A stretch of 64,000 nt of DNA from Undaria pinnatifida (lineage: Eukaryota; Sar; Phaeophyceae; Laminariales; Alariaceae): the NCBI GenBank assembly GCA_012845835.1, contig JABAKD010000011.1:3124697-3188696 (forward strand), read 5' to 3'. The position numbers and the translations under genes were made by a program. Each line of letters starts with the position of its first letter. Position 1 is the first letter of the stretch. The notes under the pieces were generated by a model that was not told the DNA's origin, made no database searches, and saw nothing but the letters and a program-made list of their open reading frames with translations. Positions 34,101-43,800 of this stretch are shown in pieces.

Positions 34101-36907
34101 AAAGCTGCGACACGAACGTATCGGACGAAGAAATCTCACCATGGCGGGGTACACAGCGAGAATCGTGCAAAAAACAAAAATGGCCTATTTTTTCGGACGA
34201 TTTTGGGTTCAAGGAGCCCCGTCCTTCAACAAAATGGCCAAAAAGTGTTTCCTCTTCTATCGTAGCGCGATCAGAATAGGAGGGTGTAAGAGCACCGTGT
34301 GTATTGAGAAGGACGAAGCGACACAGGTTGCTACTATTGTAGAGGTGTGCACTGTTTTTGGTTGCTTGAGGGAGCTGTATCACATCTCACACCGTCCACA
34401 GACTGATTTTTGATTAACCGTTTTGAGGTGCGATCCGACGAACAAAATAAAAAATGACCAAAAAGCGCCGCCTCCATCGTAGGACGCGCCGACCACAAGG
34501 ACGACAATCACAAGGTATAGAAGGCAGAGGGACGGAATGCTGAGGGGAAAGGTGGAACAACGGCCAACACAAAAAACCTTTGCACAAGAACGATCCAGAG
34601 AACAGGCTGGAAGTGAACATCGCAACGGACAAAATGCTCTACAACTAACTTCGGACAGACCATGATGCCAGCTGCAGATCGTCTAGATCTTTTTCGGCCG
34701 CGATGGGTATCTTGTGCACAAGAGCTACGGTAGAAGCACGCCACGCAGATATCTTCAGGCAAACACGTGACAGATAGTACACGTCATACAGATCCCAACG
34801 GTCAAGCGTGATCTAGATCCCGAAGATCATATAGATCAGATATATAGTCTATATTCATATATCTAAAACCAACTAGATCGCGAAATTAGGATCTGATTCG
34901 TCCGGAGGTGTGAACAGATTCAACCGAGACTGAAACTGTGCAAAACTAGAAAACAATACCAGGTAACTCACATTGAGCCTCTTCCGCAAGATTTGGTTCT
35001 CGCCCGTAAGACGCCGGAGCACCTCCAGCGTGCGGATGTGCTTGTGCTATAGAAAAAAAAAACGGAGAAATTCGCAAAAACAAAAGACGGCGAGATTATT
35101 CGGAGCATGCGACAAGGACTAAACTATACACTCGTTTGGGCTGGCCGTTAATACTTGCCCCGGGGTACTTTTCTAGAGTTTGCCACCCCGTTTCAACTTG
35201 CGACACCCCCGGGGTTCCACACCAACCGCATGCCCAAGGGGGGCAACTTGTTCTATGCGAGTAATGTGCGTTGTTGCGTTGTTTGAAATGTATATATAGA
35301 CTGTATATGCGAATCTCGTGCGCGGGATGACGATGGACCGCAATCACTCGTCTTCAGGAATCGTGCTGTTGATCCTCGGTTTAAAAGCAACCTACGACTA
35401 TCGAGGATAACTACTTGGAGTTTATTACCGTTGTTTCCTTCACGAGGAGGTTCAACGAGCTACTGCTGTAGTACAAGCGCCACCGGCATATATATATAAC
35501 ATCAAGCAGCGTGCAAACCGACCCCTTGTTGGTCGAGCTGACGTATTAATAGTACCTCCTGGGCCAGCCATAAAACGTAGAATCAATAATGGAGTTGTAT
35601 CTCGTTCACTGCTACTAATTGGGACTTGATATTTGGAGGCACTGGCCTTGACCCGTCAGTGCATGTATGTGCAAAATAAAACAGCATTAGGAAAATTATC
35701 ACATATTTATAGTTCGACTCGTGACTCGAAGATATACCGGCGAAAACTCAACCACCAACTTTAAACTCTAAATTCTGAAATAAAATCTTCGTTTTCGATT
35801 AAGTGAAAGTGGGTGCAGACATCACTGACGAGACAAGGAGAAGATCGAAACCAGTTTTATTGACCAATTCGTCGATTGCCACGAGATATGGCCAAAACGA
35901 TACTCAATACTTAACACAAGGGAAGGGCAAAAATAGTACAGTTGAAACGAGAAAAAACGCGTTTTTTAGCGCGATACACAGCTCAATTTGGCGATTTTCG
36001 ATCCGGAATTTTTCTACACCGTATGGTATTCGTGACGCCTATGTGAAATTGGGTCTCGCCTGTTTTTTTGTTTTTGTTTTTAATTTGTCAGGCAAGCTTT
36101 TGAGGGTTGAATTTTCGGTCACATCTCTCGAAAAAAATACTGTAGATGAATAAAAAAAAAGCCTGGCAAAAAGACACGTCTCGGTTGGTGCATGAACAAC
36201 GCCGCCGTGTCAGAATTTTCATGTCCACCTGCGAAAATTTGGGCGGTGTGTAGCCGATCTCCTGTTTTGACGCGGTCTGGGCTGGCCCGGCTCGTATTTA
36301 CGTACTGGTAGCTGTAAACTATACTTCGAACGTAGTTTGGGCATCACCAGACATATATATATACCGAAACAATTGATGTTGGCTTCGCAGTAAGTCAGGG
36401 TGTGTGTATTGTACCCACACTGACCTACGTTGTGCCCGTCACGATTCCGCGTCCAATGCTTACATCGTACTTTTGTGGCGTCAGAGGGTCAGCAGGACGA
36501 TTTTAGGTAATTGGCTCCAAGGCGGCATAAAGCCAGGGCATATCTGTCTCGTTCCTTCGTTCTTTCGTGGTACGATTAACGAGTAGACCAGCAACAATAG
36601 CCTAGTCTACAGAGTACGCCAACGACCAATCGACGAATCTTTCTTCGTCGACTTGAGTTTTAAAATCCATACCAGAGGGTATTAAATACGAAGTACTTCT
36701 TTGGGACCAGGCATGCTTAGTCTAGTCTAATACTATTGGTTAATAGGTTCTCTGTCCAAGTATCGAGAGCTCTGGGGCTCAACCTCGCAAATTTTGCCGA
36801 GTATATACTACGTGCACCAGGCATAGAATACTATTACTGCACGGCTGACTGCTCCGCCTGCGGCTTACCCGCAGTTGGTCCGAAACTCGTCGAGCGTCCT
36901 GCTCCAT
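17014..36907 (-). CDS. Coiled-coil protein of unknown function (about 426 residues)
   Basis: Not recognised as a named family. Exons, all phase-compatible: 36869-36907 (ATG, MEQDARRVSDQLR), 34972-35046, 32868-32990, 31608-31805, 29564-29694, 26325-26412, 25535-25621, 21968-22225, 21251-21418, then a less certain terminal exon 17014-17127 ending GAARKRDHE and TAA. Most exons are Glu/Lys/Arg/Leu-rich heptad sequence (for example LEELVERQKEELHNAAE, KARNKELENAVMH, LRREIAESQLNAIQ), predicting a long coiled coil. Exon 8 inserts an 11-residue polyglutamine run and a Pro/Ser-rich linker. There is no signal peptide or membrane segment. Exon 9 appears to end at a GC donor (CAG/GCGAGT). The AAAG acceptor of exon 6 is weak but is required by phase on both sides. 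A cytoskeletal or centrosomal scaffold role is possible but would be guesswork. First nine exons about 0.8; the 3' end about 0.35. Confidence 0.75.
17395..18510 (-). pseudogene. Repeated copies of the putative terminal exon of the coiled-coil gene
   Basis: A unit of about 65-160 bp related to 17065-17150 recurs at 17395-17480, 18075-18240 and 18355-18510. The last two share about 160 bp with several indels. In one minus-strand frame two copies retain the peptide SPLSQANFFKQG / SPLGQAYFMQTG. Different copies are open in different frames, so at most one is the functional exon. These could alternatively be a short dispersed repeat. Confidence 0.6.
17565..18035 (-). repeat. Family D repeat, long inverted copy
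   Basis: Inverse-orientation copy from GAGCTAGACAACCAGGGTAC to ATGCATAAACTGAGTAC, matching 2025-2480 with scattered substitutions. Confidence 0.85.
18843..18898 (+). repeat. tRNA-like sequence, probably SINE head
   Basis: TATCCTAGCGGTAAGA resembles a pol III A box and GCGGGTCGAAC a B box about 35 nt later. A closed acceptor stem could not be built, so it is not called as a tRNA gene. Confidence 0.4.
19551..19817 (+). mobile_element. Family A MITE
   Basis: About 270 bp bounded by imperfect TIRs (ACGCATGCTACGAAGGAGGT and CCTCCATCGTAGCACGCGTC). Shared internal blocks: TTTGGGATCTTAAGACCTGT, CACAACGAGAATGATGCAG and CCCGTCATTCAGAAACC. Non-coding. Confidence 0.85.
20118..20226 (-). pseudogene. Decayed copy of coiled-coil gene exon 9
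   Basis: Plus-strand blocks TCTGCCGGCGTCCCGATCG, CCGCTTGCCTG and GTCTCGAATGTGGC match exon 9 and its 3' flank (21207-21325) in the same order and spacing, with many substitutions. It lies about 1.1 kb downstream of the exon in sense direction. No continuous open frame remains. Confidence 0.75.
20344..20716. repeat. Direct repeat pair flanking a 230-bp segment
   Basis: About 70 bp around GTCCGTTTGACCACTTGCAA, GGTTAACCAATAGC and ACCCAAACTAAGCCTTAT occurs at 20347-20415 and 20645-20713. The enclosed DNA has an inverted CACTCTCCCGG / CCGGGGAGAGTA pair and a TGGGAGTTGAATCCAC T-arm-like motif. Confidence 0.8.
20770..21175 (-). repeat. Family D repeats, diverged partial copies
   Basis: A diverged inverse copy occupies 20770-20990. 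A second fragment is at 21100-21170 (ACGTGCTCCGTCC to GCACAAATTAAGTAC). Confidence 0.7.
22151..22183 (-). repeat. Coding (CAG)11 tract in coiled-coil gene exon 8
   Basis: Eleven uninterrupted CTG units on the plus strand read as CAG, glutamine, in the exon 8 frame (VEAE followed by Q11 and PPFPP). The pure repeat makes length variation likely. Confidence 0.9.
22685..22795. repeat. Tandem duplication, period about 50 bp
   Basis: GTCTCTTTTTTTC then GGGTTTCCCCTT and GTTTTCTTC occur twice, at about 22698 and 22747. Confidence 0.85.
23085..23405. repeat. Minisatellite, degenerate GCCAGCGAACC units
   Basis: Dozens of 10-12 bp units around GCCAGCGAACC. It generates long repetitive open frames on both strands that are not genes. 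Confidence 0.88.
23854..23911. repeat. Hairpin of two inverted tRNA A-box segments
   Basis: AGCGCTATCCACTGGACCAC and TGGTCTAGTGGATAGCGCT are inverted copies separated by about 18 bp. Each includes the A-box motif TGGTCTAGTGG or its complement. Confidence 0.75.
23970..24232 (-). mobile_element. Family B MITE
   Basis: About 260 bp with TIRs GAGTCGTTCTGCGGTAGCCC and GGGCTATCGTAGAATCAGAC. Core: TTTAACGAAATCGC, AAATACGGTGACCCTTGCC and CATCGTTCGATAG. Non-coding. Confidence 0.82.
24327..24590 (-). mobile_element. Family B MITE
   Basis: GAGTCGTTCTACGAGGTAGC to GGGGCTATCGTGGTAAGAAT with the full diverged core, about 95 bp after the previous copy in the same orientation. Confidence 0.8.
24960..25145 (-). 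mobile_element. Family C repeat
   Basis: CCTAACCTGAGGAGCTCAAT and TCACCCGAAAAACGACTTCG blocks in reverse orientation of 49570-49790. Confidence 0.65.
25195..25460. repeat. Tandem 63-bp pair plus CCGGCACTAT-type repeats
   Basis: AGAGGCATGATTCAATACAT starts at about 25207 and 25271. It is followed by CAACCGGCACT and GAGGGACTACTACT units that also occur at 6225-6465, 16095-16275 and 24920-24970. Confidence 0.8.
25795..26036 (+). repeat. Family D repeat, two tandem partial copies
   Basis: GGAGCACGTCG(A/G) followed by TTTTCACCG and CAGGCAG/CGGCAGACA occurs twice (about 25835 and 25995), with CATAAACCCTCG-type flanks. Confidence 0.7.
27030..27118 (+). repeat. tRNA-like sequence, probably SINE head
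   Basis: TGTTCTAGTGGTTA (A box) and GGTGTTCGAACCTCG (B box) are about 40 nt apart. The T-arm stem does not pair well, so it is likely a tRNA-derived repeat rather than a functional tRNA. Confidence 0.45.
27830..28328 (+). repeat. Family D repeat, long copy
   Basis: Matches 2025-2525 nearly end to end, including GATATGATC and the GTACCCTGGTTGTCTAGCTC block. An internal deletion of about 30 bp follows ACTTCGGC. Confidence 0.85.
28451..28737 (-). mobile_element. Family A MITE, inverted
   Basis: Starts GACGCATTCTACAGTAGAGG and ends CCTCTATCGTAGCACGCGTC, with the family core (GTACCTAGGCCATGG, GAGAGGTCTTAAAAGCTCC) in reverse orientation. Confidence 0.85.
28770..28905 (+). repeat. Family D repeat, short copy abutting a family A MITE
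   Basis: GACCCATCCCTACGATGCC through GCGAGTCGCGTGAAGGGTGAAC. It lies between a family A element ending at 28737 and a family B element starting at 28925. Confidence 0.75.
28925..29176 (-). mobile_element. Family B MITE
   Basis: GAGTCGTTCTACGGTAGCCC to TCTATCGTAGAGTCAGTCTG; core AAACCAGCTCCCGGCCG and CCCCGACGTCATCGTTCG. Confidence 0.82.
29996..30254 (-). mobile_element. Family B MITE
   Basis: GATAAGTCTTACTACCGTAG to GGCTATCTTAGAATCAGTCT with complete core. Confidence 0.82.
30285..30505 (+). mobile_element. Family C repeat
   Basis: CGCCTTCGAAGGCATGTTTC, GATATTGAGCTAGC, and a TCTTAGAATATGCTGCACCC right end. Confidence 0.7.
31129..31245. mobile_element. Family H mini-MITE
   Basis: GAACATAGTAATCAAGACC at the left pairs with GGTTCTGATTACTGTGGCCC at the right. 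Confidence 0.68.
33800..34018 (+). mobile_element. Family C repeat
   Basis: GAGCTCCTCACGCGAGGAAC left palindrome, TTCGAACTC core, and CTGCTGCATCCCGGCCGCGG right end. Confidence 0.7.
34020..34270 (+). mobile_element. Family A MITE, 5'-truncated
   Basis: The core (GGGAGCTTAAGACCTCTCCC, CGACGATTTTGGGTTCAAGG-like block, GGAGCCCCGTC) is present. The 3' TIR is degraded to CTTCTATCGTAGCGCG. It abuts a family C element on its left. Confidence 0.75.
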
Positions 36908-37867
36908 TCCCCTTCCCCTTCCCTGAACTGCCAGTGAAAAATCGTCGGGCGAGCCCGACGTGCCGACGTTGTCAGTCACATGCAGCGTCACACGCAGCGG
37001 CTCGCAAAGGCTGCTTGGCTTGTACAAAGATGTGCTTCGACTCCCGACTGAGTCAATGAAATACAATAATATGAACGAGCGGGCGCTTGGCGAATAGTGA
37101 CGGTTTCATGCGGCATAATTTTTCGAACCGGTACCAAATGCACCGCACAGCCCGCACTGCGCACAGCAGGTCACAGCGCACAGGCACATCAGCATCAGTG
37201 CAATCATGAGCATCATGAGCATCATCACACCACTCCGTAGCAGGTGTTTAGCGTAACCTTCAGTTACCTTTCAGAGATTTATGATGAGTTCCCCGTCCGG
37301 CTAAGCTTGCGACGAGAGCATTCAAATCATGAACTTTGGACATCCTGCCTGGTATGACACACCAGCTAGCTCTGAAATATTGACCATCTGATGAAGCGTA
37401 AATTGCAGTTGCCCAAATACATGCTGAGATAAGCTTGCTGCTGCGCGAGTATATAGCGTCGAGGAGGTGACTAACTGCGAAGTCGGTGCCCCGATGTGGT
37501 CGCCTTTGCAACGGGCGGCGTGGGTGATGTCTTCGCTTTCCGCGAGTGAGCGGCCATCATCGTAAAAAGACTCGTGCTAGCACCCGAGAGATACGCGACA
37601 CGGCCTAAGCTTGCGGGCTGGAGCTTTCAACAAGGGACTGACTGCCATGTCGGGTGATACGTACACGTGACCTCAAACAGCAGCAGGCTTCCGTCCGACT
37701 AATACAAAGCTAATGAGCTTGCGACGAGCGGAGGTTCAAAACGTGACTGCTGTCGTGTCGGTGCACTTGTATGTGATACAGCAGCAGCACGTTTCCGTCC
37801 AGTCATCGATAAGCTAGGCTTGAGCGGGCGAAGGTGTTGGAGAAGACTTTAAGCGACTTTGACTGCC
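36908..37867. promoter_or_regulatory. Divergent promoter region with tandem copies of the EF-hand exon 1 segment
   Basis: These 960 bp lie between the coiled-coil gene start (minus) and the EF-hand gene start (plus). Units of about 100 bp recur from about 37305. Each carries variants of AGCTTGCGACGAG, GACTGCCATGTCGG and TTTCCGTCC, at 37611, 37717 and 37816, and the last runs into the true start codon. A separate clear copy of the exon 1 start lies at 37474-37520. No TATA box was identified. Confidence 0.55.
37474..37520 (+). pseudogene. Copy of EF-hand gene exon 1 5' end
   Basis: The stretch AGTCGGTGCCCCGATGTGG then CGCCTT and GGGCGGCG matches the exon 1 start (37866-37912) with a 1-nt insertion, and the ATG is replaced by AAG. 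It sits about 390 bp upstream of the real start. Confidence 0.75.
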
Positions 37868-40800
37868 ATGTCGGTGCCCGATGTGGCTGCCTTCACGGCG
37901 ACCGATGTGGACGATCTTGTCGGCTTTCTGGACAGCATTCAAGTCGAATTCGGCGCTGAAGCGAGGCGAGACGGGATCATCTCCATTCAGGTCAGAGAAA
38001 TCAAAAGCTACACAAGGTGCGCAGGACACGAAGAAAGTGCTTTGTTTTAAGTTGGTAGTGGAAATAACTGATGGATGTCGGTCGGGGTTGAGGCGGCGCG
38101 GATAGCTGTTAAGCTGATCCGAGATGATACTGCATCAACCGGATGTATGATCGACCAGGTTTGCACAGGCGGCATGCACCACCAGTAGATAGGCTTAACA
38201 GGCTCTGCCGGGGACAACACAACCTGCGATGGATAACAGCACAACACTGAGGAAGTCCTATTAATAGCTGCCGACCATCGATAGAATAGATTACCGAATA
38301 CCTGTTTCTAACAGTGTTGGATGCGGGGAGGATTCGCCTCATTCCTCGGCGGGTTGTCTTGTTCAGCTTCCACCCCGTCGTCCCACTATCAATAGCAGCT
38401 GTTTTGTTCGGGAGGCACCTTTGTGAATCACTACAGCATGCTGTGCCTAGCTGTTTTCTTTCGTCCCGCATGCAAAACCAAAAAACCACCCTTTTCAGGA
38501 GCTGAGCATGGCCTTCCGGAGGGTACGGCGACGACACGTGGAGGCCAGAAAGTCCCACGGGGTCAGACCCATCATAGAGGAGCTGCTGCAGGCGATCGAG
38601 GGCAACGGGATGACGATCCGCAGCTGGTTCGAGGCCATGGACCAGCTGTCCCTCGACAACAGGGTTACCATGCCCGAGCTGGCCAAGGGTATGCGGATGC
38701 TGGAGATGCACGGAAAGAACACGAAGAAGCAGCGTGTTTTCACCACCCAGAAGGTGGGGGGGAGGGGTGGTATCTCTCATAAATCGGGTAGCGGATGGCC
38801 ATCCTAGGAGTCAAAATAGAGTGGTAGTACGGGGGGACCCTAGTAAATAGGACCTACGGTGGACACAAAAACCTATATATTAATCTATTTTTACTAACAA
38901 TATTTCGTCCTATTTACTATCGTCCTCCGTAAAAATACTAGATCGGAGGACCCGTGGTCACAAGAGGGCACAGCACGAGCTCGTTGACGACGCAGAAAAT
39001 ACAGCAGAACCCCCCCTATACAAAGAGGATGGGTGTACTTATTCTGCTAAAGAGGTTTGCTGACCAAAACTTGTATTGTCACGTAGCCTCACAGCATCAG
39101 CGATGCAATCATGGTGCACATGTTGATTATCGCCCGTATCAGTTTGCATCTTCCTTAGTGCGCGGCGTAAAGAGGTATACCTACAGCACGGAAACCGCAC
39201 GTCCACCGAACCCACCCACCCACCCACCCACCCACCCACCCACCCACCCGCCCACCCACCCATACACCCACCCACCTACCCACCCACATACTCACCCACG
39301 CACCCACCCAGTCACCCAACCCACCCACCCACGCACCCACTCATCCGTGGTGCCACATCCCAACCAAACCAAACTCAACCCAAACCCAACCCAACCCAAC
39401 CCAACCCAACCCAACCCAACCCAACCCAACCCAACCCAACCCAACCCAACCCAACCCAACCCAACCCAACCCAACCCAACCCAACCCAACCCAACCCAAC
39501 CCAACCCAACCCAACCCAACCCAACCCAACCCAACCCAACCCAACCCAACCCAACCCAACCCAACCCAACCCAACCCAACCCAGCCCAACCCAACCCAAC
39601 CCAACCCAACCCATCCTGGGCATCGTCTGTCGTGCGCGTTTTCCTGTAGATGCAACAACTGTTTACTTATATGGACACGAACCACGATGGGGCGCTGGAG
39701 CTCAAAGAGGTGAGCAGCGAGGGACAGCCTTTTTTTTTCCCGCATGACAGGGCGTAGGCTTTCTCTTCCCTCGTCGAAACCCAATCACCCGAATATCGTG
39801 CGGTTTCAAAATTCGGGGAATAGTTCATACTTCGTACGACGGTAGCAGCAAGGGTTTCCCAGTAACGCGGCGATGTGCCAGAGCAAACACGACCGCCTTA
39901 TCGGGGAAAGCCGCCTTGCTCGTGCCAGGTTATGAGTGCAATTCTCCCATCGCGCAAAGCGGTTTTGTTTTTCTGGCCGCCTTGTATCGGGATACCGCTT
40001 TATTCAGACCGCCTTATCGGAGAACCCCTCCTACTGCTGAATATATACACGTAATTCAAGGCGTTGAATAAGCTCCACACCCGAGGGAGAGACACGTGCT
40101 ACGACAGAGGTGCACCACTTTTTTTCTTAATACTACCCCTCACTTTTTTAGGAGGAACTCAAGACATGATCCTCCCAAAGAACTGATCTGCAGAAAAATA
40201 AAACTGCTGTGATACCGGATGAAAGATCCCATCATGGCCGATTTGCAGAGTAACATAAAACTGCTACTTCGCACCGGATGAAAGATCCCATCATGGCCGA
40301 TTTGAAGAAAACATAAAACTGCTACTTCGCACCGGATGAAAGATCCCATCATGGCCGATTTGCAGAGTAAAATGAAACTGCTCTACCATTAATACTACTA
40401 AAGGATGAAAAAATCGCATGGCCTAGGTGCACAACGAAAATCATGGGGTAAAAAATGGCCTATTATTTATTTATTTTCCGACGATTTTGGGTTAAGGAGC
40501 CCCCCCACGTTATTAAGAAACCATTTCAGACGAAAAAAAGTGCTACTCTAGCGTAGCACGTGCCGAGAGACGAAGTGGTAACCAACGTCATCACGCACAG
40601 GAACTAAGCTAACCGTTTTGGGAAACCCATTCACACACAGACAAGAAAAAAAAAAAAAAAAAACGCGCTCTACGAGATAAGAGGCCGCACGTTTTGGACA
40701 ATATTAATGGATGACGAGGCACCTTAATAACGAGTCCACAATCGTAGGAAAATACGCCATTATTCTTGACTTTGCAATTATTTATTTATTTCTTTATTTT

Positions 40801-43800
40801 TTGCATGCCTGTGGACCATGAATTTGTTCATCGGTTTTCAACGTTAATTTTACCCTGTTAAGAAAGTCAGCTTTTGGGGAGAGGAAATAGGGTAGTTCAT
40901 TAAGCCACCATCCTCAGAAAGGAGAAAAAAAATAAAATGTTTGCCTTACTGAGAGAGGTCTTAAGCTCCCGAATTGAGGAAACCTCAGAAAAAAAAGAAC
41001 CAGTGCACCTCTACCGTACGGAGGTAGAGGTGCACTGGTTCTTTTTTTTCTGAGGTTTCCTCAATTCGGGAGCTTAAGACCTCTCTCAGCAGTACGGTAG
41101 AGGTGCACTGGTTCTTTTTTTTCTGAGGTTTCCTCAATTCGGGAGCTTAAGACCTCTCTCAGTAAGGCAAACATTGATCTGGAGAAAAATAAAACTGCTC
41201 TACTACTAAAGGATGAAAAATTCCCATGGCCTAAGTACACAACGAGAATCATGGGGAAAAAAAATTGCCCATTATTTATTTATTTTCCGACGATTTTGGG
41301 TCAAGAAGCCCCGTCATTCAGCAAAACTTTTCGCCAAAAAAAGGTATACCTCTATCGTAGCATGGGTCACAACCCAATCAAGCGTCTACACCAGGAAGAA
41401 AAAAGCTCGAGGCAAACAATCCGAGCATTCTTCTGGGTCGTCATGGCCTCACGCTTGCCTCGCCTCACGCTTGCCTCACCTCACGGCTACCTGCGCTTGC
41501 GGTTCGACCACATCCATCCGCCGTTTAATGCTACACCCGCAGCTCGACTTTGCACAGAGCTCCTGAAGCGAGGATTATTAGTTCCACACTCGAGGGGGCT
41601 CAGCCGCAGCATTAACATTAACATTAACATTAACATTAACATTAACATTAACATTAACATTAACATTAACATTAACATTAACATTAACATTAACATTAAC
41701 ATTAACATTAACATTAACAACTGCAACCCCTACCCGGACTGATACCAACGATCTTCTTCTTTATCGAACGTTTCATGGCTGCTCGACACCAGAAAGGACG
41801 CGATGAAAAAAAAAAAAACTTCACGCATTTTCTTGCTTGCAAAGGAGCTATCGAACGATGGCGTCGGGGTGGCAAAAGGGGCTTCCGTATTTCAGACGAC
41901 ACCGCCGGGAGTTGGTTTCAAAAGCGGCGATTTCGTTTAAGAGAAAAATTGGGGGGGGAGGGCTGCCGTAGAACGACTCAGAGAGGCCTCAGAAAAGCTT
42001 GAGGCGCACGCCGCCGACCCGCCTTACCGCAGCGTGGCACCATATTCCGTCTTTCTTGGGTGCACCGGTGGTTAAAAGTTCTTTCCGCTCCTGTGGTTTC
42101 TCTCGTCTCTTTCCGGATTTTTTTTTTTTGTGTGTGTATGTGTGTGTGTTTTTAATCACATCCATCCTAATTTTCAGGGTTAGACACCCGCGCCGCATGG
42201 CAGAGGTATACTTTTTTTTTTGGCTGTTTTGTTGCACTGAATGACGGGGGGGGGCTCCTTAGCCCCCCCAAATGGTCGGATTTTTTTTCGGCATTTTTTT
42301 TGTCGGTTGCGCCCGGGATTCTCGTTCTGTTACCTTAAGCCATGGGATTTTTTTTTCATCTGGCCAGTTGTTTGACTTTTTTTTTTTCCAAAATCGTTTT
42401 TTTTTTGGTTAAGAAAGACATGTCTCAAGCTCCTACTAATAAAAGCAAGGAACCTCCGAAAAAAAGTGTGGCGCAAGACCAACGCTACGGTCGGTAGGGG
42501 GGGGGGGGGGGAGGTACCCCCTTTCGGGCACTTTTTTTTCAGCGGCTCGGTGTCACTCGCGCGAGTGACCCCCTTGTTTAGCATTCCTCGACACTGATAC
42601 GTACGAAAAAGGGATGGTCAGCTACGCTGCTGCAACAGAAAAAAAAATCGATCGCCGAACGTGTTCTCGTCAGTGAGGCAAAAGAGTCGCTCGCGCGTCT
42701 GGTAGTGAAAAAAAGGGGTACCCCCCCCCCCCCCCCCCCCGAACCGTAGCTTTGATCCGCTTAAGAACAACATGCCTTCAGCTCCTCCTAAAGCAAGGAA
42801 CCTCCGGAAAAAAAAAAAAAGTGACCCACCACCTCTATCGTAACACGCGTCGTGCCACAAGGCAAAGGTAGCGCTTACTGCTTTTGCTTTTGCTTTGGAG
42901 GCGTTTTCCGAATGACGGGAGGCTTTTGACAGCTGGAATCTCGTCGTCGGGGACGATACATTGATAGTACAGTGCATCCCACGGTGAGGTGGGTAGGGGG
43001 CGTACCATTTTTTTTTTAGGGGGGGCCCAGACGTTTTCTGGCCGGTTTGAGCTCCTAATAAGCGAGGAAACTACCGGTTGTTTTGTCTGATGCTTTTTAC
43101 GAGTACGTTTGTTTTTGAGGACTAGCGCACAGATGTGGTCTGCTGGTCGGATTTGCGCGATAGAATGCCTTCGAAGGCATGTTTCGGCGTGGGATATTGA
43201 AGGCTCCTCGTGTTAGGCACTCAGAAATTTCTTAGAATCTGCCTCACCCCTGCCGTGGTGGGATGGATACAAATTACTTGATATTAGTATAGGGAGGGGT
43301 TTTGGGGGGTCCTGAAGAGAGGGTTAAAAACCAAAATCGCGTCAGTGAAACCCGTCATTCTTTTATTTTTTTGTTTTCGTTTTTGGAATATGGTGTTCGT
43401 TGTATATCTGTTGGGAGTTCATTTTGACTGTTAATACGGTTTTCTGCTGTTTATACAATAGCACTTTTTACTTTTCCTCAAGATCGGGTGAGGGGTTTCC
43501 TTAAGATTGGTTTTGGTTTTCCTTAACATCGGTTTTGGTTTTCCTTAAGATCGGTTTTGGTTTTCCTTAAGATCGGTTTTGGTTTTCCTTAAGATCGATT
43601 TCGGTTTTCCTTGAGATTGGTTTTGGTTTTCCTTCAGATCGCCTTAAGAAGGACAGAATCTTCCTCAGCTGGAGAGCCTCTCAGAAAAACAAAAATGGTG
43701 CGTGCTCGGTCGTTGCTTTCTTTGTTGCGTTATTCGTCCCTCAGGTTGCGCTGGCGTGCAAAGTGGAGAGCTTCGAGACGAAGGCTTCAGCGGAGCGGAT

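Noticed and set aside
39376-39612. Interstitial telomere
   Set aside because: The unit is CCCAA, not the CCCTAA or CCCTAAA units expected for algae or plants, and it is purely intronic.
39292-39784. Open frames of repeated WVGLG or PNPTQ
   Set aside because: Translations of the (CCCAA)n array; no flanking coding sequence.
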